A model generated the notes under the pieces. That model searched no databases. It was not told where the DNA came from and saw only the letters and a list, made by a program, of their open reading frames with translations. Below, piece after piece: positions 42,701 through 53,919 of a stretch of DNA of 64,000 bases. Where the stretch lies: NCBI GenBank assembly GCA_958450365.1, contig CAUEEP010000905.1, positions 1,058,380 through 1,122,379 on the forward strand. The letters are read 5' to 3'. The position numbers were made by a program, and so were the translations under genes. The stretch comes from Mesorhabditis belari (lineage: Eukaryota > Nematoda > Chromadorea > Rhabditida > Rhabditidae). How positions within the stretch are numbered: position 1 is the stretch's first letter; the number at the start of each line of letters is the position of its first letter.

Positions 42701-44715
42701 ATGGATGTCGACTCGAGGATTCGAGCGTTTCGCTTGATTGGATGGATTTCGGTTGGAGTGAGCACGGTGGCGATTTTGAGGTTAGAGAAATCGAGATGGT
42801 TGATGTTCATTGTTCTTTTGCTTAAACTATTCCAACTTTTCTCACTTCTGATATTTCTAGAGTTATTTTGAGAGTCAGATGGAAGCTTGAAAGCTTAAGC
42901 TTGAGCTGGAGCTGGAGCTTGAGCTAGAGCTAGAGCTTGAGCTTGAGCTTGAGCTGGAGCTTGGGCTTGAGCTAGAGCTTGAGCTTGAGCTTGAGCTGAA
43001 GCTTGAGCTTGAGCTGGAGCTGGAGCTTGAGCTAGAGCTAGAGCTTGAGCTTGAGCTTGAGCTGGAGCTTGGGCTTGAGCTAGAGCTTGAGCTTGAGCTT
43101 GAGCTGAAGCTTGAGCTTGAGCTGGAGCTGGAGCTTGAGCTAGAGCTAGAGCTTGAGTTTGAGCTTGAGCTGGAGCTTGGGCTTGAGCTTGAGCTTGAGC
43201 TGGAGCTTGAGCTGAAGCTTGAGCTTTCTGCTGAGAGGAAGGAGAGTGAATTGAACTCTCGATCTTCTGCTTACAAGATAGATGTTCTACCATTGGCATA
43301 ACAAGCCTTCTTTCCTCAAGAAGGAAGAAGAAAGATAAGGAAGAAGAAAGATAATGAAGGAGAAAGATAAGAAAATCGAAAGAAGAAAGAAATGTTTAGG
43401 CTTTTTAAGTCAAAAGTTTTTCTTAACTTTTTCCTATTTTAGGCTTTACAGTATCTTAGTGCTTTTTGCTTTGAAAACCCATCCATTCTGGTGCACCAAA
43501 GTTCTTCAAATCAGCTAGATTCTTGCACTGAATACCTGAAAATGATTACAGAAATATAGAACTTTTACAGTTTATGCGTTGCTTTGCCTATGGTTTATCA
43601 TTATGTTCAACATCAACGACACACGATGCGAGTGAGCTTGGATCAATGCAAGGTTTTGTCTAATATCAATTAACTTTAGATATTCTCATTTCAGATCACC
43701 GCCTCCGAAGTACTCGATGGTACTCCAAAGCTGATCGTTCCGTCGAGAAACAGAACAGCCCGTCAAGCGGATCGTTTTGAATTTGAGGTAAGGATTGAAC
43801 CACGAGATTTGTATTGATACCAAACTCAGACTGGGATCAAAGTCTTGGAAGATATTGGCTTCAAGATTCAAAGCAATGATATGATACTAGATAGACTAAT
43901 AGCCTCACAAAGCTAAGCGTACTGTAGCCAGATACTGTAGGCGTACTGTAGTTATTTAGGTTCAATGTTGAGATTTTAGGCACAATGCGAAGCTTGCTGT
44001 ACCCCGGGACCTCGTGGTCCACCGGGATCACCAGGAAAAACAGGACGACCTGGAAAAGCTGGAGCTACAGGACACCCTGGAAACCCTGGCCGACCACCAA
44101 AGAAGCCGTGCAAGCAAGAGATCCCACCATGTGACTGCAAGGATAATCAAGGACCCGCTGGTGAACCTGGACGACCTGGAATGACTGGAAATCGAGGCCC
44201 ACCCGGAAATCCTGGACCAAAGGGAGCTGATGGTTGGTGGATTCTGTCAAAGTCTAACTGTAAAAATTTTAGGAAACAATGGAGATCAAGGTAGAAAAGG
44301 TTTCCCTGGTCGTGCTGGTGGTCGTGGACAGCCTGGAGAGCCGGGAAGTCCTGGAGAAAATGCGCCAAGTTCTCGACCTGAACCTGGTCCACCAGGACCC
44401 CCGGGAGACGATGGAGGAGCTGGATCTGAGGGACCACCTGGAAGCCCTGGACAACCTGGAGGTAAGAGAAAATTCTGGTATCTTGTTAGACTTGTTGAAA
44501 GAAGTATAGAATGGTTTTAAACCAGTTATATTTTAGACAGTGGAAAGCAAGGACCACCTGGCCCACCAGGACAATCAGGAAACCCTGGAAACGATGGAAA
44601 TTCGGGCAGACCTGGCTCTGATGGAAAACCTGGACATCAAGGCGAGAAAGGAGTTTGTCCAAAGTATTGTGCTTTGGATGGAGGCGTCTTTTTCGAGGAT
44701 GGAAGCAGACGATAG
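42701..44715 (+). CDS. Cuticle collagen A
   Basis: Exons 42701-42780, 43571-43652, 43695-43787, 43980-44232, 44273-44461 and 44537-44715 give 291 aa. The N-terminus ([20 protein letters not shown], then [10 protein letters not shown]) is the nematode cuticle collagen N-terminal domain with a membrane/signal segment. RNRTAR is a furin-type processing site (R-x-R-x-x-R). Gly-X-Y blocks follow, broken by CEACC and [11 protein letters not shown] cysteine clusters. The C-terminus is [20 protein letters not shown]. Such collagens are trimerised, secreted by the hypodermis and crosslinked into the cuticle. AATAAA follows at about 44750. Intron 1 holds a large minisatellite. Intact in all frames. Confidence 0.95.
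42896..43228. repeat. 6-bp based minisatellite (GCTTGA/GCTGGA) in collagen A intron 1
   Basis: AGCTTGAGCTGGAGCTTGGG units form a higher-order repeat of about 114 bp, present almost three times. The minus strand stays open as Ala/Gln-rich sequence but has no gene context. Confidence 0.95.
43236..43302 (-). repeat. tRNA-like fossil (Thr-like)
   Basis: The minus strand reads TGCCAATGGTAGAACATC (A-box/D-arm), TATCTTGTAAGCAG (loop with TGT where the anticodon sits) and GAGAGTTCAATTCACTCTC (B-box/T-arm). The T-loop is off-register and the acceptor ends do not pair, so it is not a working tRNA. It abuts the minisatellite. Confidence 0.5.
43820..43950. repeat. ~130-bp repeat in collagen A intron 3, second copy at 44848-44975
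   Basis: AAACTCAGACTGGGATCAAA through GCTAAGCGTACTGTAGCCAG is present in intron 3 and again just downstream of the gene, in the same orientation. The second copy runs into a 24-bp ACTGTAGCCAGATACTGTAG array (44945-45055). Confidence 0.9.
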
Positions 44716-45177
44716 AACAAGGAATCTATTATTCTTTTGTCAAATCGAGAATAAAGATCATTTATAGAATTGATAATAAAAAGACACTCAAGAAAAGCTC
44801 ATTTCCTCTCAGAAAAGCTCATTTCCTCTCAGAAAAGCTCAGTTACTAAACTCAGACTGGGATCAAAGTCTTGGAAGATATTGGCTTCAAGATTCGAAGC
44901 AATGATATGATACTAGACAGACTAATATCCTCACAAAGCTAAGCGTACTGTAGCCAGATACTGTAGGCGTACAGTAGCCAGATACTGTAGGCTTACTGTA
45001 GCCAGATACTGTAGGCGTACAGTAGCCAGATACTGTAGGCGTACTGTAGCCTGTAGTTATGTGTTCTGATTACTGTAGCCAAGTGGTACTTTTTGAATAG
45101 ATTATACAGCCTTTTAACTAAGACTGATTTTCTGTACTGGTTGACTTTTAACGGTCTTTTTCTCCGGCCGTCACACA

Positions 45178-45293
45178 GCATGGATGGCCGAGTGGTCTAA
45201 GGCGCCAGACTCAAGCGAGCAGCTTCCCGCAGGCAACGCGGGTTCGGGTCTTCTGGTATCTTCGGATGCGTGGGTTCGAATCCCACTTCGTGC
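45178..45293 (+). tRNA. tRNA-Leu(CAA), intron-containing, copy 3
   Basis: Same structure as copies 1 and 2 but on the plus strand, between the two collagen genes. Base 4 is T instead of C, changing a C-G acceptor pair to T-G. The intron has CCCGCAGGCAACGCGGG instead of CCCGCAAGC. Likely still foldable. Confidence 0.93.
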
Positions 45294-45601
45294 AGATATT
45301 TTTGCAAAGTCTGAGTTTTTGTTCTGTATTTTGATCTCAAATCCAATGCTATGCAAAAAGTGCAGACAAGTTACAGTAGACTTTTTCGACTCACCGGAAC
45401 TGTTTTTTCCATATATTTCTTTATTCACAATAAAAAAATAAGAGATATTTAGCTGAAAGCGATTAATCTTAGATTTAGGATTTTACGAGATCCACTAAGC
45501 ATTCGGCTAACCGGTTTACTTTTGGTGGCAAGGCTGGAACGGCGACTGTGATCGGCTCTCAAAATTTTCAAGGTAAATTCCATTTTTCATTTCATTTTTG
45601 G

Positions 45602-45609
45602 TATATATA
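45602..45609 (+). promoter_or_regulatory. TATA box of collagen gene B
   Basis: GGTATATATAGAC lies 37-44 nt before the ATG at 45646, matching the position in collagen gene A. Confidence 0.6.
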
Positions 45610-45645
45610 GACAAAAATTGAGAAAGACTCGAGTCTTTCCCAAGA

Positions 45646-47125
45646 ATGGACGTCGACTCGAAGATTCGAGCGTTTCGCTTAATCGGATGGTTATCCGTTG
45701 GATTGTCGACGCTGGCGATTCTCAGGTTTGCATTATCTCTTCGAAAACCCACACGATCTAGCGAACTAAAGTAAAGACGAGTTAAAGCTTTACTTTATCG
45801 TCATCCGTTGCTTAGTTCCATTGCTATAAGTTGCTAATCGTACTGACAAAAGTTTCGGAACTTTTCAGCTTATGTATCGCTCTTCCCATGGTCTATCACT
45901 ATGTGCATTCAGCAAAGCACTCAATGCAACGAGATCTCGTTAGATGTCGAGTGAGTTTAGAAAGATACAAAAGATACCCTCACTTCAAAAATTCAATTTT
46001 AAAACATTATCTTCAGGAACATGCCACTACAATCTATAAAGAAGCCGCCAACTTGGTTATCGTCGCTCCACGCAATCGAACAACCCGTCAAGCTAGCAAT
46101 CAAGTAAGTTTAAGTCGATTTGAAAGCTAAACCTTAACTCTACCCTATCCCTAAACGTTACAGTAACTCATAAAGCTTTGATCGTACTGTAAATCTAGAC
46201 GTTTACCGTAACCCATAGCCTCGAATTCTTTCAACTTATCCAAGGGTTACTATAAAATACTAACGAATTCCAGATCTACATTTTATCTAACCTTTATATT
46301 CTCTTTAGAACACTTGTGATGGTTGTTGCATGCCTGGGCCACAAGGACCCCAAGGACCACCCGGGAAATCGGGAAAACCTGGAAAAGTAGGAAAAGAATA
46401 AAACTTAAAGCTAGAAATAAATAGTCCGGTGCTGCTGGTCACCCTGGAAACCCTGGTCGACCACCATCAGAGCCTTGCGAACCACTCACTGAGCCACCAT
46501 GCCATTGCACTGACAATCAGGGGCCCACCTGGCCCACCTGGACCACCCGGATCACTTGGGAATCGAGGACCGCCTGGAGGACCTGGAAGAAAGGGATCTG
46601 ATGGTAGGGATGGAGAATCTTAATCGTTAAAGTTAATCTCACAGGTACTCCTGGCGAGGATGGAAAGAAAGGAAAACCGGGACGAGCTGGACCGTGTGGA
46701 AGACCTGGACCTCTTGGAACACCGGGAGACAATGCTCCAAGTAGCAGACCGACGCCTGGACCACCAGGAGAGCCAGGGCCTGATGGAGGAGCTGGACCTG
46801 AAGGACCTTCTGGGCCACCTGGAAAAGCTGGAGGTAAAAGGAATTCCTAGTAATAGATCTTTAGCTGGACAAGTTGGAGTTTGGAGAACCAAGGATGTGT
46901 CTGGAAGCTAGGATACTACAAAGCAATGATTTATAGGACTTTTTAGGACCCGGTAGTCGAGGCCCACCTGGAGCTCCAGGAAACGCGGGAGAACCAGGAA
47001 ACGACGGTAATGCGGGCAAACCTGGCTCTGATGGAAACCCTGGTCATCAAGGAGAGAAAGGAGTTTGTCCAAAATATTGTGCTTTGGATGGAGGAGTGTT
47101 CTTCGAGGATGGAAGCAGACGATAA
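45646..47125 (+). CDS. Cuticle collagen B, tandem paralogue with a one-base frame break
   Basis: Exons 45646-45725, 45869-45950, 46017-46103, 46309-46386, 46425-46603, 46645-46833 and 46947-47125. N-terminus [20 protein letters not shown], furin-type site RNRTTR, Gly-X-Y blocks, cysteine clusters CDGCC and PCEPLTEPPCHC, and C-terminus [20 protein letters not shown]. Exons 1, 2, 6 and 7 have exactly the lengths of their counterparts in gene A. A 38-nt intron (46387-46424) splits what is one exon in gene A. A run of four G at 46520-46523 shifts the collagen frame by one; three G would keep it open for 290 aa. Either a recent pseudogene or a homopolymer error; the rest is undamaged, which favours error. 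Confidence 0.85.
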
Positions 47126-47149
47126 AGAAAAAATAGATGGGAATAAAGA

Positions 47150-48060
47150 GGATTCAAACATAATTTGTACCAAAAACATTTCATTTCAACGAAACCTACA
47201 CAAACAATCCCAAACTCGGTGACAAATCCAGAATTAGTTACTCGATCAGAGAAAGCTTTGAATAAACAATAATTTAAGGATTTAAACAGTACAAGAACAC
47301 CGAGAAGTTGACCGGTTTCTGTGGTTTTTTTTCTTTGGGAAAACCTGCAGAAACTGGTCAACTTTGACTGCTTATATCTCGACGTACAGGCATCGGATCA
47401 ACTTACGATTGGTTTTAAAAGAATCCTCATATAATTTTGTTAGATAAATCTACAATTTGTTTGGCTTATTTGCTTAAGAAAAAGCTAGTTAAAGAGCAAA
47501 GGGCAATTCGACGTCATTGTTTAGAGACTGAACAAATATGATGTGTGATTGCCCTTTGCTTTATATCTCGACTTCCAAGCCGATCGTTCTAAAACTAAAC
47601 ATTGTTCTGTTAAATGTAAATTAAACATTACAATGCTTAGAGCAGGACTTTGTCGATAAAGTTAATGCAAATAGAATAGAACAGCAAATTTAACCGCCGA
47701 CCATCAAAAGACCGCTTTTTTTTTTCTGAAACAAAAACTGTTTTACTACTGTTTTATGAATACTTAAGTGTTTTAAAGCTGTAATAATTGTTCATTATAA
47801 ACATCGCTTGCATAATAGCCAATACTAAAGGATTCAAATGTAATTTGTACCACAAAGACAATCAAATTCAACGAATGCTACACAACAATGCCAAATTAGG
47901 TAGCTAATCCAGTTGGATTCGTTACTCAGCTTTGAATAAAACTCTATTTAAGTAAAAGTATGGTTCATTGTCCTAAATGGAAATTTAGCTGCCTTTCCTT
48001 AGCCATCGGAACAGCTGCCTTTCCTCGGACCCCAATTTAGCTGCCTTTCCTCAGACCCCT
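47150..48060. other. Collagen B 3' flank and its duplicate
   Basis: 47150-47275 (GATTCAAACATAATTTGTAC ... GCTTTGAATAAA) recurs at 47828-47945, and its end (GCTTTTGAATAAAACTCTAT) again at 51067. Two small hairpins lie between: 47307-47362 (GTTGACCGGTTTCTG/CAGAAACTGGTCAAC) and 47490-47575 (GCAAAGGGCAAT/ATTGCCCTTTGC). No gene. Confidence 0.6.
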
Positions 48061-48067
48061 CCACACA

Positions 48068-48184
48068 GCACGGATGGCCGAGTGGTCTAAGGCGCCAGAC
48101 TCAAGCGAGCAGCTTCCCCGCAGGCAACGCGGGTTCGGGTCTTCTGGTATCTTCGGATGCGTGGGTTCGAATCCCACTTCGTGC
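48068..48184 (+). tRNA. tRNA-Leu(CAA), intron-containing, copy 4
   Basis: Same fold as copy 3, with C4 restored. The intron has one extra C (CTTCCCCGCAGG), making the gene 117 nt. The mature sequence is unchanged, so it is probably functional. Confidence 0.93.
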
Positions 48185-48408
48185 AGATATTTTTGCAAAC
48201 TCTAGTTTAGCTGTTAGAGTTGGGTGGTGTTCAACAATAGAAACACTTTTTATTCACAGATTCACAATAACTAAAGATTTCAAGAGAGAATTGCATTTAA
48301 AGAGAATCACAAATGACTTGTTTCACAAGATATTCATTAAAAGAGATATAAAAGGAGAAAAAAGGGAAAGAATTCACAATAGGTTAGGAGAAATAGGAGA
48401 AAATGTTC

Positions 48409-51318
48409 TCAAATAGCATGATCAGCACTGAAAGCCTCATTGGAATGTGCTTGATTTGTGGATTTTTTGTTATCACTCTTGTAATCGACCGTATTCCGAC
48501 TGCCACCTTTAGCCAAATGACCTAAGCCGATCAAACGGAAAATATCTCGGCGAACCGATCGATTGATTGTCACATAGACAAGAGCAGGGAAACCTGAAAA
48601 TGGGAATCTCATAGGTGTACTGTAGCTGAGTGTAGCAGCTGCAGCTTATTGTAGTTTATTGTAGGATTACTGTAAAGTGATGCAAACAGACAAAAAAAAA
48701 GAGACTCACCATGGCAAAGCTCCCAGCAGAAATGCCCGAGGAGAATGCAGAAAGCTGGAGTGGGGAAGAACTGGAAATGAAAAAGATATTGGTAGTGATG
48801 GAGGAGATCGCTGTGGACAACTGTTTAGAGCTTTGATCTTTCATTCCTTTTTTTTTGTTTAAAATGGTCTAAAACGGTCTAAAATCGTCTAAAATCGTCT
48901 AAAATTGTCTAAAATTGTCTAAAATCGTTTAAATTAAGCAAGAAAAAGACACAAAAAAGTCGGTGCTATCCCCACAATATCAGGCTCTCGTTGCCATTCA
49001 ACACTTAAAAGTTGACTTAAAACTGAACTTTATTTAGGCCACAGGAAGCCATTTAGGCAACAGCAAGCCAGAAAGCTAAACCTATCAAAAAATAAAGATA
49101 AAACAATAAGCTTTAAAGTGAATCGCTTAGTTTCCCCCAATTAAGATAATATCCATAATCTTGCACAAATACAAGAGCTTTCATGAAAAAGAAAAAGAAC
49201 AAGGACAAGGACAGGGACAGGGACAGGGACAAGAACAAGGACAAGAACCAGAACAAGAACAAAAACAAGGACAAGAACAAGGACAAGAACAAGAACAAGA
49301 ACAAGAACAAGGACAAGGACAAGGACAAGAACAAGAACAAGAACAAGAACAAGAACAAGAACAAGGACAAGAACAAGAACAAGAACAAGAACAAGAAAAA
49401 GAACTTAGTTATAGCTTAATTTTGAGTCTCTTTAAGCTTTCCATAGCTTTCCAATTGTTTTTCATAGATCTCAAATAGTTCTACCTGCATGAAAACATAG
49501 ATAAGCGCAGCAACAAGATTCGCAATGCAGATGGCGGTCGATTGGATAAATATCTAAAGTTTTAATACAAAAAAAGCTCTCCTTTCCCCCCTCCCGAATA
49601 GATCATTTTAATCAAGATTTTTGCGTATTTAAGCCTCAAAAAAAGAAGCTTTTTGTCTACTTGAAGAATTAGAAAACGATCGAATTTAGATTGAATGTAA
49701 ATTTTGAGGAAATTCCTGTACTTTTAAACGATGTAAACGCTTTTCCCAGTCTAATTTGGGCATGGGATTTATGAAATGTAAAAAGTGATGTTTTTTGATT
49801 GAATATTTTATGAGTTTACAAGGAACTTGAGTACTTCTTGTCATTAACGAGTCTACTTTGGTGAGACTTACACAGATAAATCAATCTTTTCATTCTGGTT
49901 TAGACTACAGTGTCAAGGGTTTCTCCAAACATTTAGTCGCTTTGATTTCCAATTTTCCTTCAAAAATCAAGTAGATTATCCAATTCCAATTCAACAATCT
50001 CGTGTCATCTCAATTTCATCGAATCTTTATTTCTTTATTTCCATAAATCCAATCATCTTACATTTTTTCTAGACTACAAAAAGAGTTTCCCATAAGAAGA
50101 TAGGAATATTCTATATTCTACATACTTCAAAAGATATTGGATTATCAGATTTAGACCATGTGCTCCAATGAGACATTGGATATCTTTTTGGATAAAAACA
50201 CTTTTAGAGATCAAACATGTAAGTGATCAGCCGGTATTATTACTGTTTTTTTTAGTCAGAAACAAATCTAGAAGTACTCTAGAAAATGTGCGTTTGAATT
50301 GTTCAGCCCAAAGTACACTAAAATAGAATTAAAGCTTAAAGATTAAAGATTAAAGATTAAAGATTAAAGCTAAGTGCTCAGAAAGTACTGTTTTTTAGTC
50401 AGAAACAAATCTAGAAGTACCCTAGTTTGTTTGAATTGTTCAGCTCAAAGTAAACTAAAACTAAAACTAAAACTAAAACTAAAAACCTAGTCACTCTTTT
50501 GCAAAAACGTCTGTACTGAGATTCGAACCCATACATAAAAAGTGACAAGATTCAGATTCAGATTCAAGAGATTGAAGAATTACAATGACCTGACCAATTT
50601 CAGAGTGAGTGACCTGTACCAATTTCCCTCAAAGCATCGCTCCAGTACACTCAAAGCATAGCTCCAGTATTTTCAAAGCATAGCTCCAGTACTTTCAAAT
50701 TTAATTTCAATTCTTTCAATTCATTTCTTTTCTCTTGGCAATACAAAGAAAAGATGAAATTTTTGAAAACTTACCGATCTCTGTCCCCACGACATTTTAT
50801 TCTCAGCTCCACCCTGTCCAAATTGATGAGCAAGTACTCCACAAAGTGCTGTATAGAGAAGACAAGTGATTGCACAAAGGAGAAGATTGTTTATCGTATG
50901 TGGTGGATTCATGTACTGAAAAGATTCAATACTTGCTCTATTTTTTTCAATTTTCATCTAAGAGTCTAAGAATTTCTTGATCGGATTCGAAAAACTGAGG
51001 CAAAAGAAGGTAGGATAGTTCGTGGATCCGTGACCCATTTCAATATTTCGATAAATCCGTGACCTACTTCAAATCAGCTTTTGAATAAAACTCTATTTAA
51101 GTGTTTAAAGACTAATGGTTCATTTTCCTAAATGGAAATTTAGTTGCCTTTCTCTGGCGATCGAAACATATTGCCTTTCCTCGGACCCCTCGATACAGCA
51201 CGGATGGCCGAGTGGTCTAAGGCGCCAGACTCAAGCGAGTAGCTTCCCGCAGGCAACGCGGGTTCGGGTCTTCTGGTATCTTCGGATGCGTGGGTTCCGA
51301 ATCCCACTTCGTGCAGAT

Positions 51319-51351
<33 letters not shown>

Positions 51352-53038
51352 AAAATTCTTGATTATTTGGGAAAAGTGTTGGAAAATCATTTACATTAAA
51401 AAATCTACTCACCTCAGCTGTTCGGTTCTCGAAAATGAACGGATCAAAGAACCAAGAGTCATGAATAGACGTGAAAAGGACAGGTGGGGTGTAAAAGAAG
51501 AAATATGCTCCGTAGAGGATGGGAAGAGTGAGGATGATGATGAATTTCCAGCCTGGAATAGCGGGATGAGCTACATTGGCTACAGTATATAGCTTTAAAG
51601 TACTTTAGTTTCGAGTTACTGTAAGTTACTTATGGTTATCGTAGGTTACGATAGGAATAGTAGGGTGTAGACAATTGTGAGCTACTGTGGCTTCTTCAGG
51701 GCTATAGTCGTTCACTGTAGCTTACTGTAGGTTACTGTAGGATTATTGTAGCTCACTGTAGGCTACTGTAGCTTACTGTAGGTTACGGTAGCTTACTGTA
51801 GGACTATTGTAGCTTACCGTAGCTTACTATAGATTGCCGTAGCTTACTGTAGCTTATTGTAGCTTGCTGTAGGGCTACTGTAGATCTTGTAGACCTAGGG
51901 TTTACTCTAATTCCTGTCCTTTACCTTTAAAAATTCTCTCGGCCATGTGCGGCTTCCAAATCTCGAAAAGACGATTGATGACGAGAAGCAAACAACACAT
52001 ACAAGCAGCACACCAGAAACCTGAAAGCAATAAAGTTTCCGGTTTCTATCCTCACCAACCAACTCCAGCTGCTCCAAAGTAAAAGATCAAATCAGGATTC
52101 GTGCAGAAAACAGCGCCTTTTATTAGAAGATAACCGGTCAACAGCGAGTTTGTCACAATAGCGAACATGTCAAGAATCCCGAGGAGGCACATGATCTGAA
52201 AAGTTGACTCAACTTTTCTTATAAAGAAACGTAGCCTAGATCAGCTAGAGGCAAGTCTTGTGCACTATCAGTTGCGGAAAGCTTGCTAGATCTTGATCTG
52301 GTAAGCTGGTAGATCTTGATCTGGTAAGCTAGAGTAAAGCCGCCAGGCCTCAGAGCTTGAGCTTAGGCTCAGTATTGTCAGCTAGACTAGATTCAGATCT
52401 AGAGCCAAGCCCGAATCTGGACTGAGTTAAGGTCGGAGCCGATCCAGAGCTGGTCCAGGGCGGACTAGTCGGGTTCAAGCTTTGCCTAGGTTAGAGTGCT
52501 GGGCTTAGGCTTAGCTGACAAAAAGTGAGTCTTTTTGGCAGCTAAGTCTAAGCTTTGTCAGCTAAGTCTAAGCTTTGTCAGCTAAGTCTAAGCTTTGTCA
52601 GCTAAGTCTAAGCTTTATCAGCTAAGCCAGCTACAGCTCCTTCTCTTTAGCTCTCACCTTATAGCACGGCATTTTGATGTAGCTGGGGCCAGAGATTACA
52701 TAAAGTGACGGAACATAGAGTAACTTGAAATCACAAATTGAAAGGTGAAAAGGGTTTAGTGAGTGAAAAAGCACCTCAATGAGACTCCCATAAGTGAGTA
52801 GAGTGAAGCCAAGGATCGGTTGTGAGCGTCCAGTCGCATACCATTCATCCAAACTTTTCCCAGTGGCACTGAGAGTTCATTTTAGAATTTGGATCTCAAA
52901 AAATGGATAGATCTACTTATGGATAAATCTGATCTGGAGATTCGAATCCCCTAAAAACAACCTGCAATTGTAGATCTCCATATTCTGCGATCCACCATAT
53001 TTCAAGAGTCCATAGACACTTGTCTCATGAAAAAGCAT
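48409..53038 (-). CDS. Srt-type seven-transmembrane chemoreceptor
   Basis: Ten exons from right to left: 53038-52962, 52868-52775, 52723-52658, 52195-52060, 52020-51925, 51552-51413, 50915-50775, 49553-49485, 48770-48710 and 48593-48409, total 354 aa. Family landmarks: LLKYGG...MEIYNC near the N-terminus, QPILGFTLLTYGSLIE (TM1), MCLLGILDMFAIV (TM2), FWCAACMCCLLLVINRLFEI (TM3 end), ILYGAYFFFYTPPVLF (TM4), MNPPHTINNLLLCAI (TM5), NLVAALIYVFMQ (TM6), CHGFPALVYVTINRSVRRDI (TM7 and the start of the tail). Srt receptors act in sensory-neuron cilia. Exon 4 uses a weak donor (GTTGGT) and exon 3 an AAG acceptor; both are required by frame. Introns hold minisatellites and tRNA copy 5. Confidence 0.9.
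49190..49395. repeat. Hexanucleotide minisatellite (AGGACA/AGAACA), second array
   Basis: About 33 hexamers, near-identical in type to 39940-40235 although 9 kb away. Lies in the receptor intron between exons 8 and 9. Confidence 0.97.
50640..50700. repeat. Short repeat (CTCCAGTAcwxTCAAAGCATAG)
   Basis: Four copies of a TCCAGTA / TCAAAGCATAG unit of about 22 bp in the receptor intron between exons 7 and 8. Confidence 0.8.
51198..51314 (+). tRNA. tRNA-Leu(CAA)-like, copy 5, antisense in the receptor intron
   Basis: Same sequence as copies 3-4, but the T-loop has an extra C (GTGGGTTCCGAATCCCAC), making an eight-base loop. The intron has GCGAGTAGC instead of GCGAGCAGC. The downstream RNA polymerase III stop has become a run of about 30 T. 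The T-loop change probably disables it. About 130 bp of upstream flank (TAAATGGAAATTTAG, TGCCTTTC) is shared with copy 4. Confidence 0.8.
51590..51895. repeat. CTGTAGCTTACTGTAGG-type repeats
   Basis: About 15 irregular copies of TACTGTAGCT/TACTGTAGGT between receptor exons 5 and 6. TACTGTAG words are common throughout the window. Confidence 0.9.
52540..52625. repeat. 20-bp minisatellite (CAGCTAAGTCTAAGCTTTGT)
   Basis: Four to five units in the receptor intron between exons 3 and 4. Confidence 0.9.
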
Positions 53039-53214
53039 GTTTCTAAAAGATTTTAGAGGACATTTGTAAAGAAATCTGTAAAGAAATCGTTTTAAAATAT
53101 TCAATTTAGAATTGCTTTCGAATTTTCTTTAATCTCTTACTTGAAAGAATTGTAGGAAAATTTTTTGGAGTGAATTTTTGGAGTAAATTTATACCATTTT
53201 ACTTTTAATCCATC

Positions 53215-53330
53215 TATTGTCCAGAGATTTGATTTCTTTGTTTCTTTTTTTATTTCTTTATTTCTTTATTTCTTTATTCCTTTCTTTATTCCTTTCTTTA
53301 TTCCTTTCTTTATTTCTTTCATTTTTTTAC
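53215..53330. repeat. TTTCTTTATTCC simple repeat
   Basis: Pyrimidine-rich TTTCTTTATTTC/TTTCTTTATTCC units; the Leu/Phe/Ser frame is an artefact. Confidence 0.9.
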
Positions 53331-53506
53331 AAAAAAATTTCAATTCTTCTTATTGTTCTCAACTTAGATTACGTAAAATGGAAACTTTTAAAAGTGAAAA
53401 ATATTTTTGTGATCATCTAGTGCAAATTAAAAGATATTTTGAGAGTTTATCCAGAAAAATCGTAGTTCTTTTTCTTGGAAATGAGAGATTTTTTTTTGAT
53501 TAAATA

Positions 53507-53912
53507 TTAGGTACTTGCAAAAGAAATTGCGGATTATAACCAACATTTGAACAACCCAAAAATCAATAAGAAAACAACTTTATTCCAAAAGATATTTGTC
53601 ATTATTATCAACTGTGTTCTTACATTTTTTGCGTAGACTTCGGATGTCTGATTCGAAAAATTCGGGGTCCGGCGATGCAAAGTAGTCTTGCACTGACTTC
53701 TTCAGGATTGTTAAACTTTAGATTTGCAAGAGAGTGTTGCATAGACAGGAACAAGTGGTAATCTGAGGGAGCGATATCAGGCGAATAGGGTGGATGAGGC
53801 ACAAGTTTCCAGCCAGCGATATCAGGCGAATACGGTGGATGAGGCACAAGTTTCCAGCCTAATTCTTCTATGGTGTTTTGAGCCAAGTTTGCTGTGTGTA
53901 CCCGGGCATTGT
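53507..53912 (-). pseudogene. Mariner 3' fragment with a duplicated active-site segment
   Basis: The end TTAGGTACTTGCAAAAGAAA (53507, preceded by TA) is a mariner terminus; the same end type occurs at 3179-3204. The minus-strand frame ends at TAA 53582-53580 after DNNDKYLLE, as in other mariners. Upstream, NTIEELGWKLVPHPPYSPDI is followed by a second copy of GWKLVPHPPYSPDIA and then PSDYHLFLSMQHSLANLKF: a 48-bp tandem duplication inside the third-Asp region. Everything before the second catalytic motif is missing. Confidence 0.85.
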
Positions 53913-53919
53913 GAGCGAG

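Noticed and set aside
43236..43302. Functional tRNA-Thr
   Set aside because: T-loop out of register and acceptor ends unpaired; kept only as a tRNA-like fossil.
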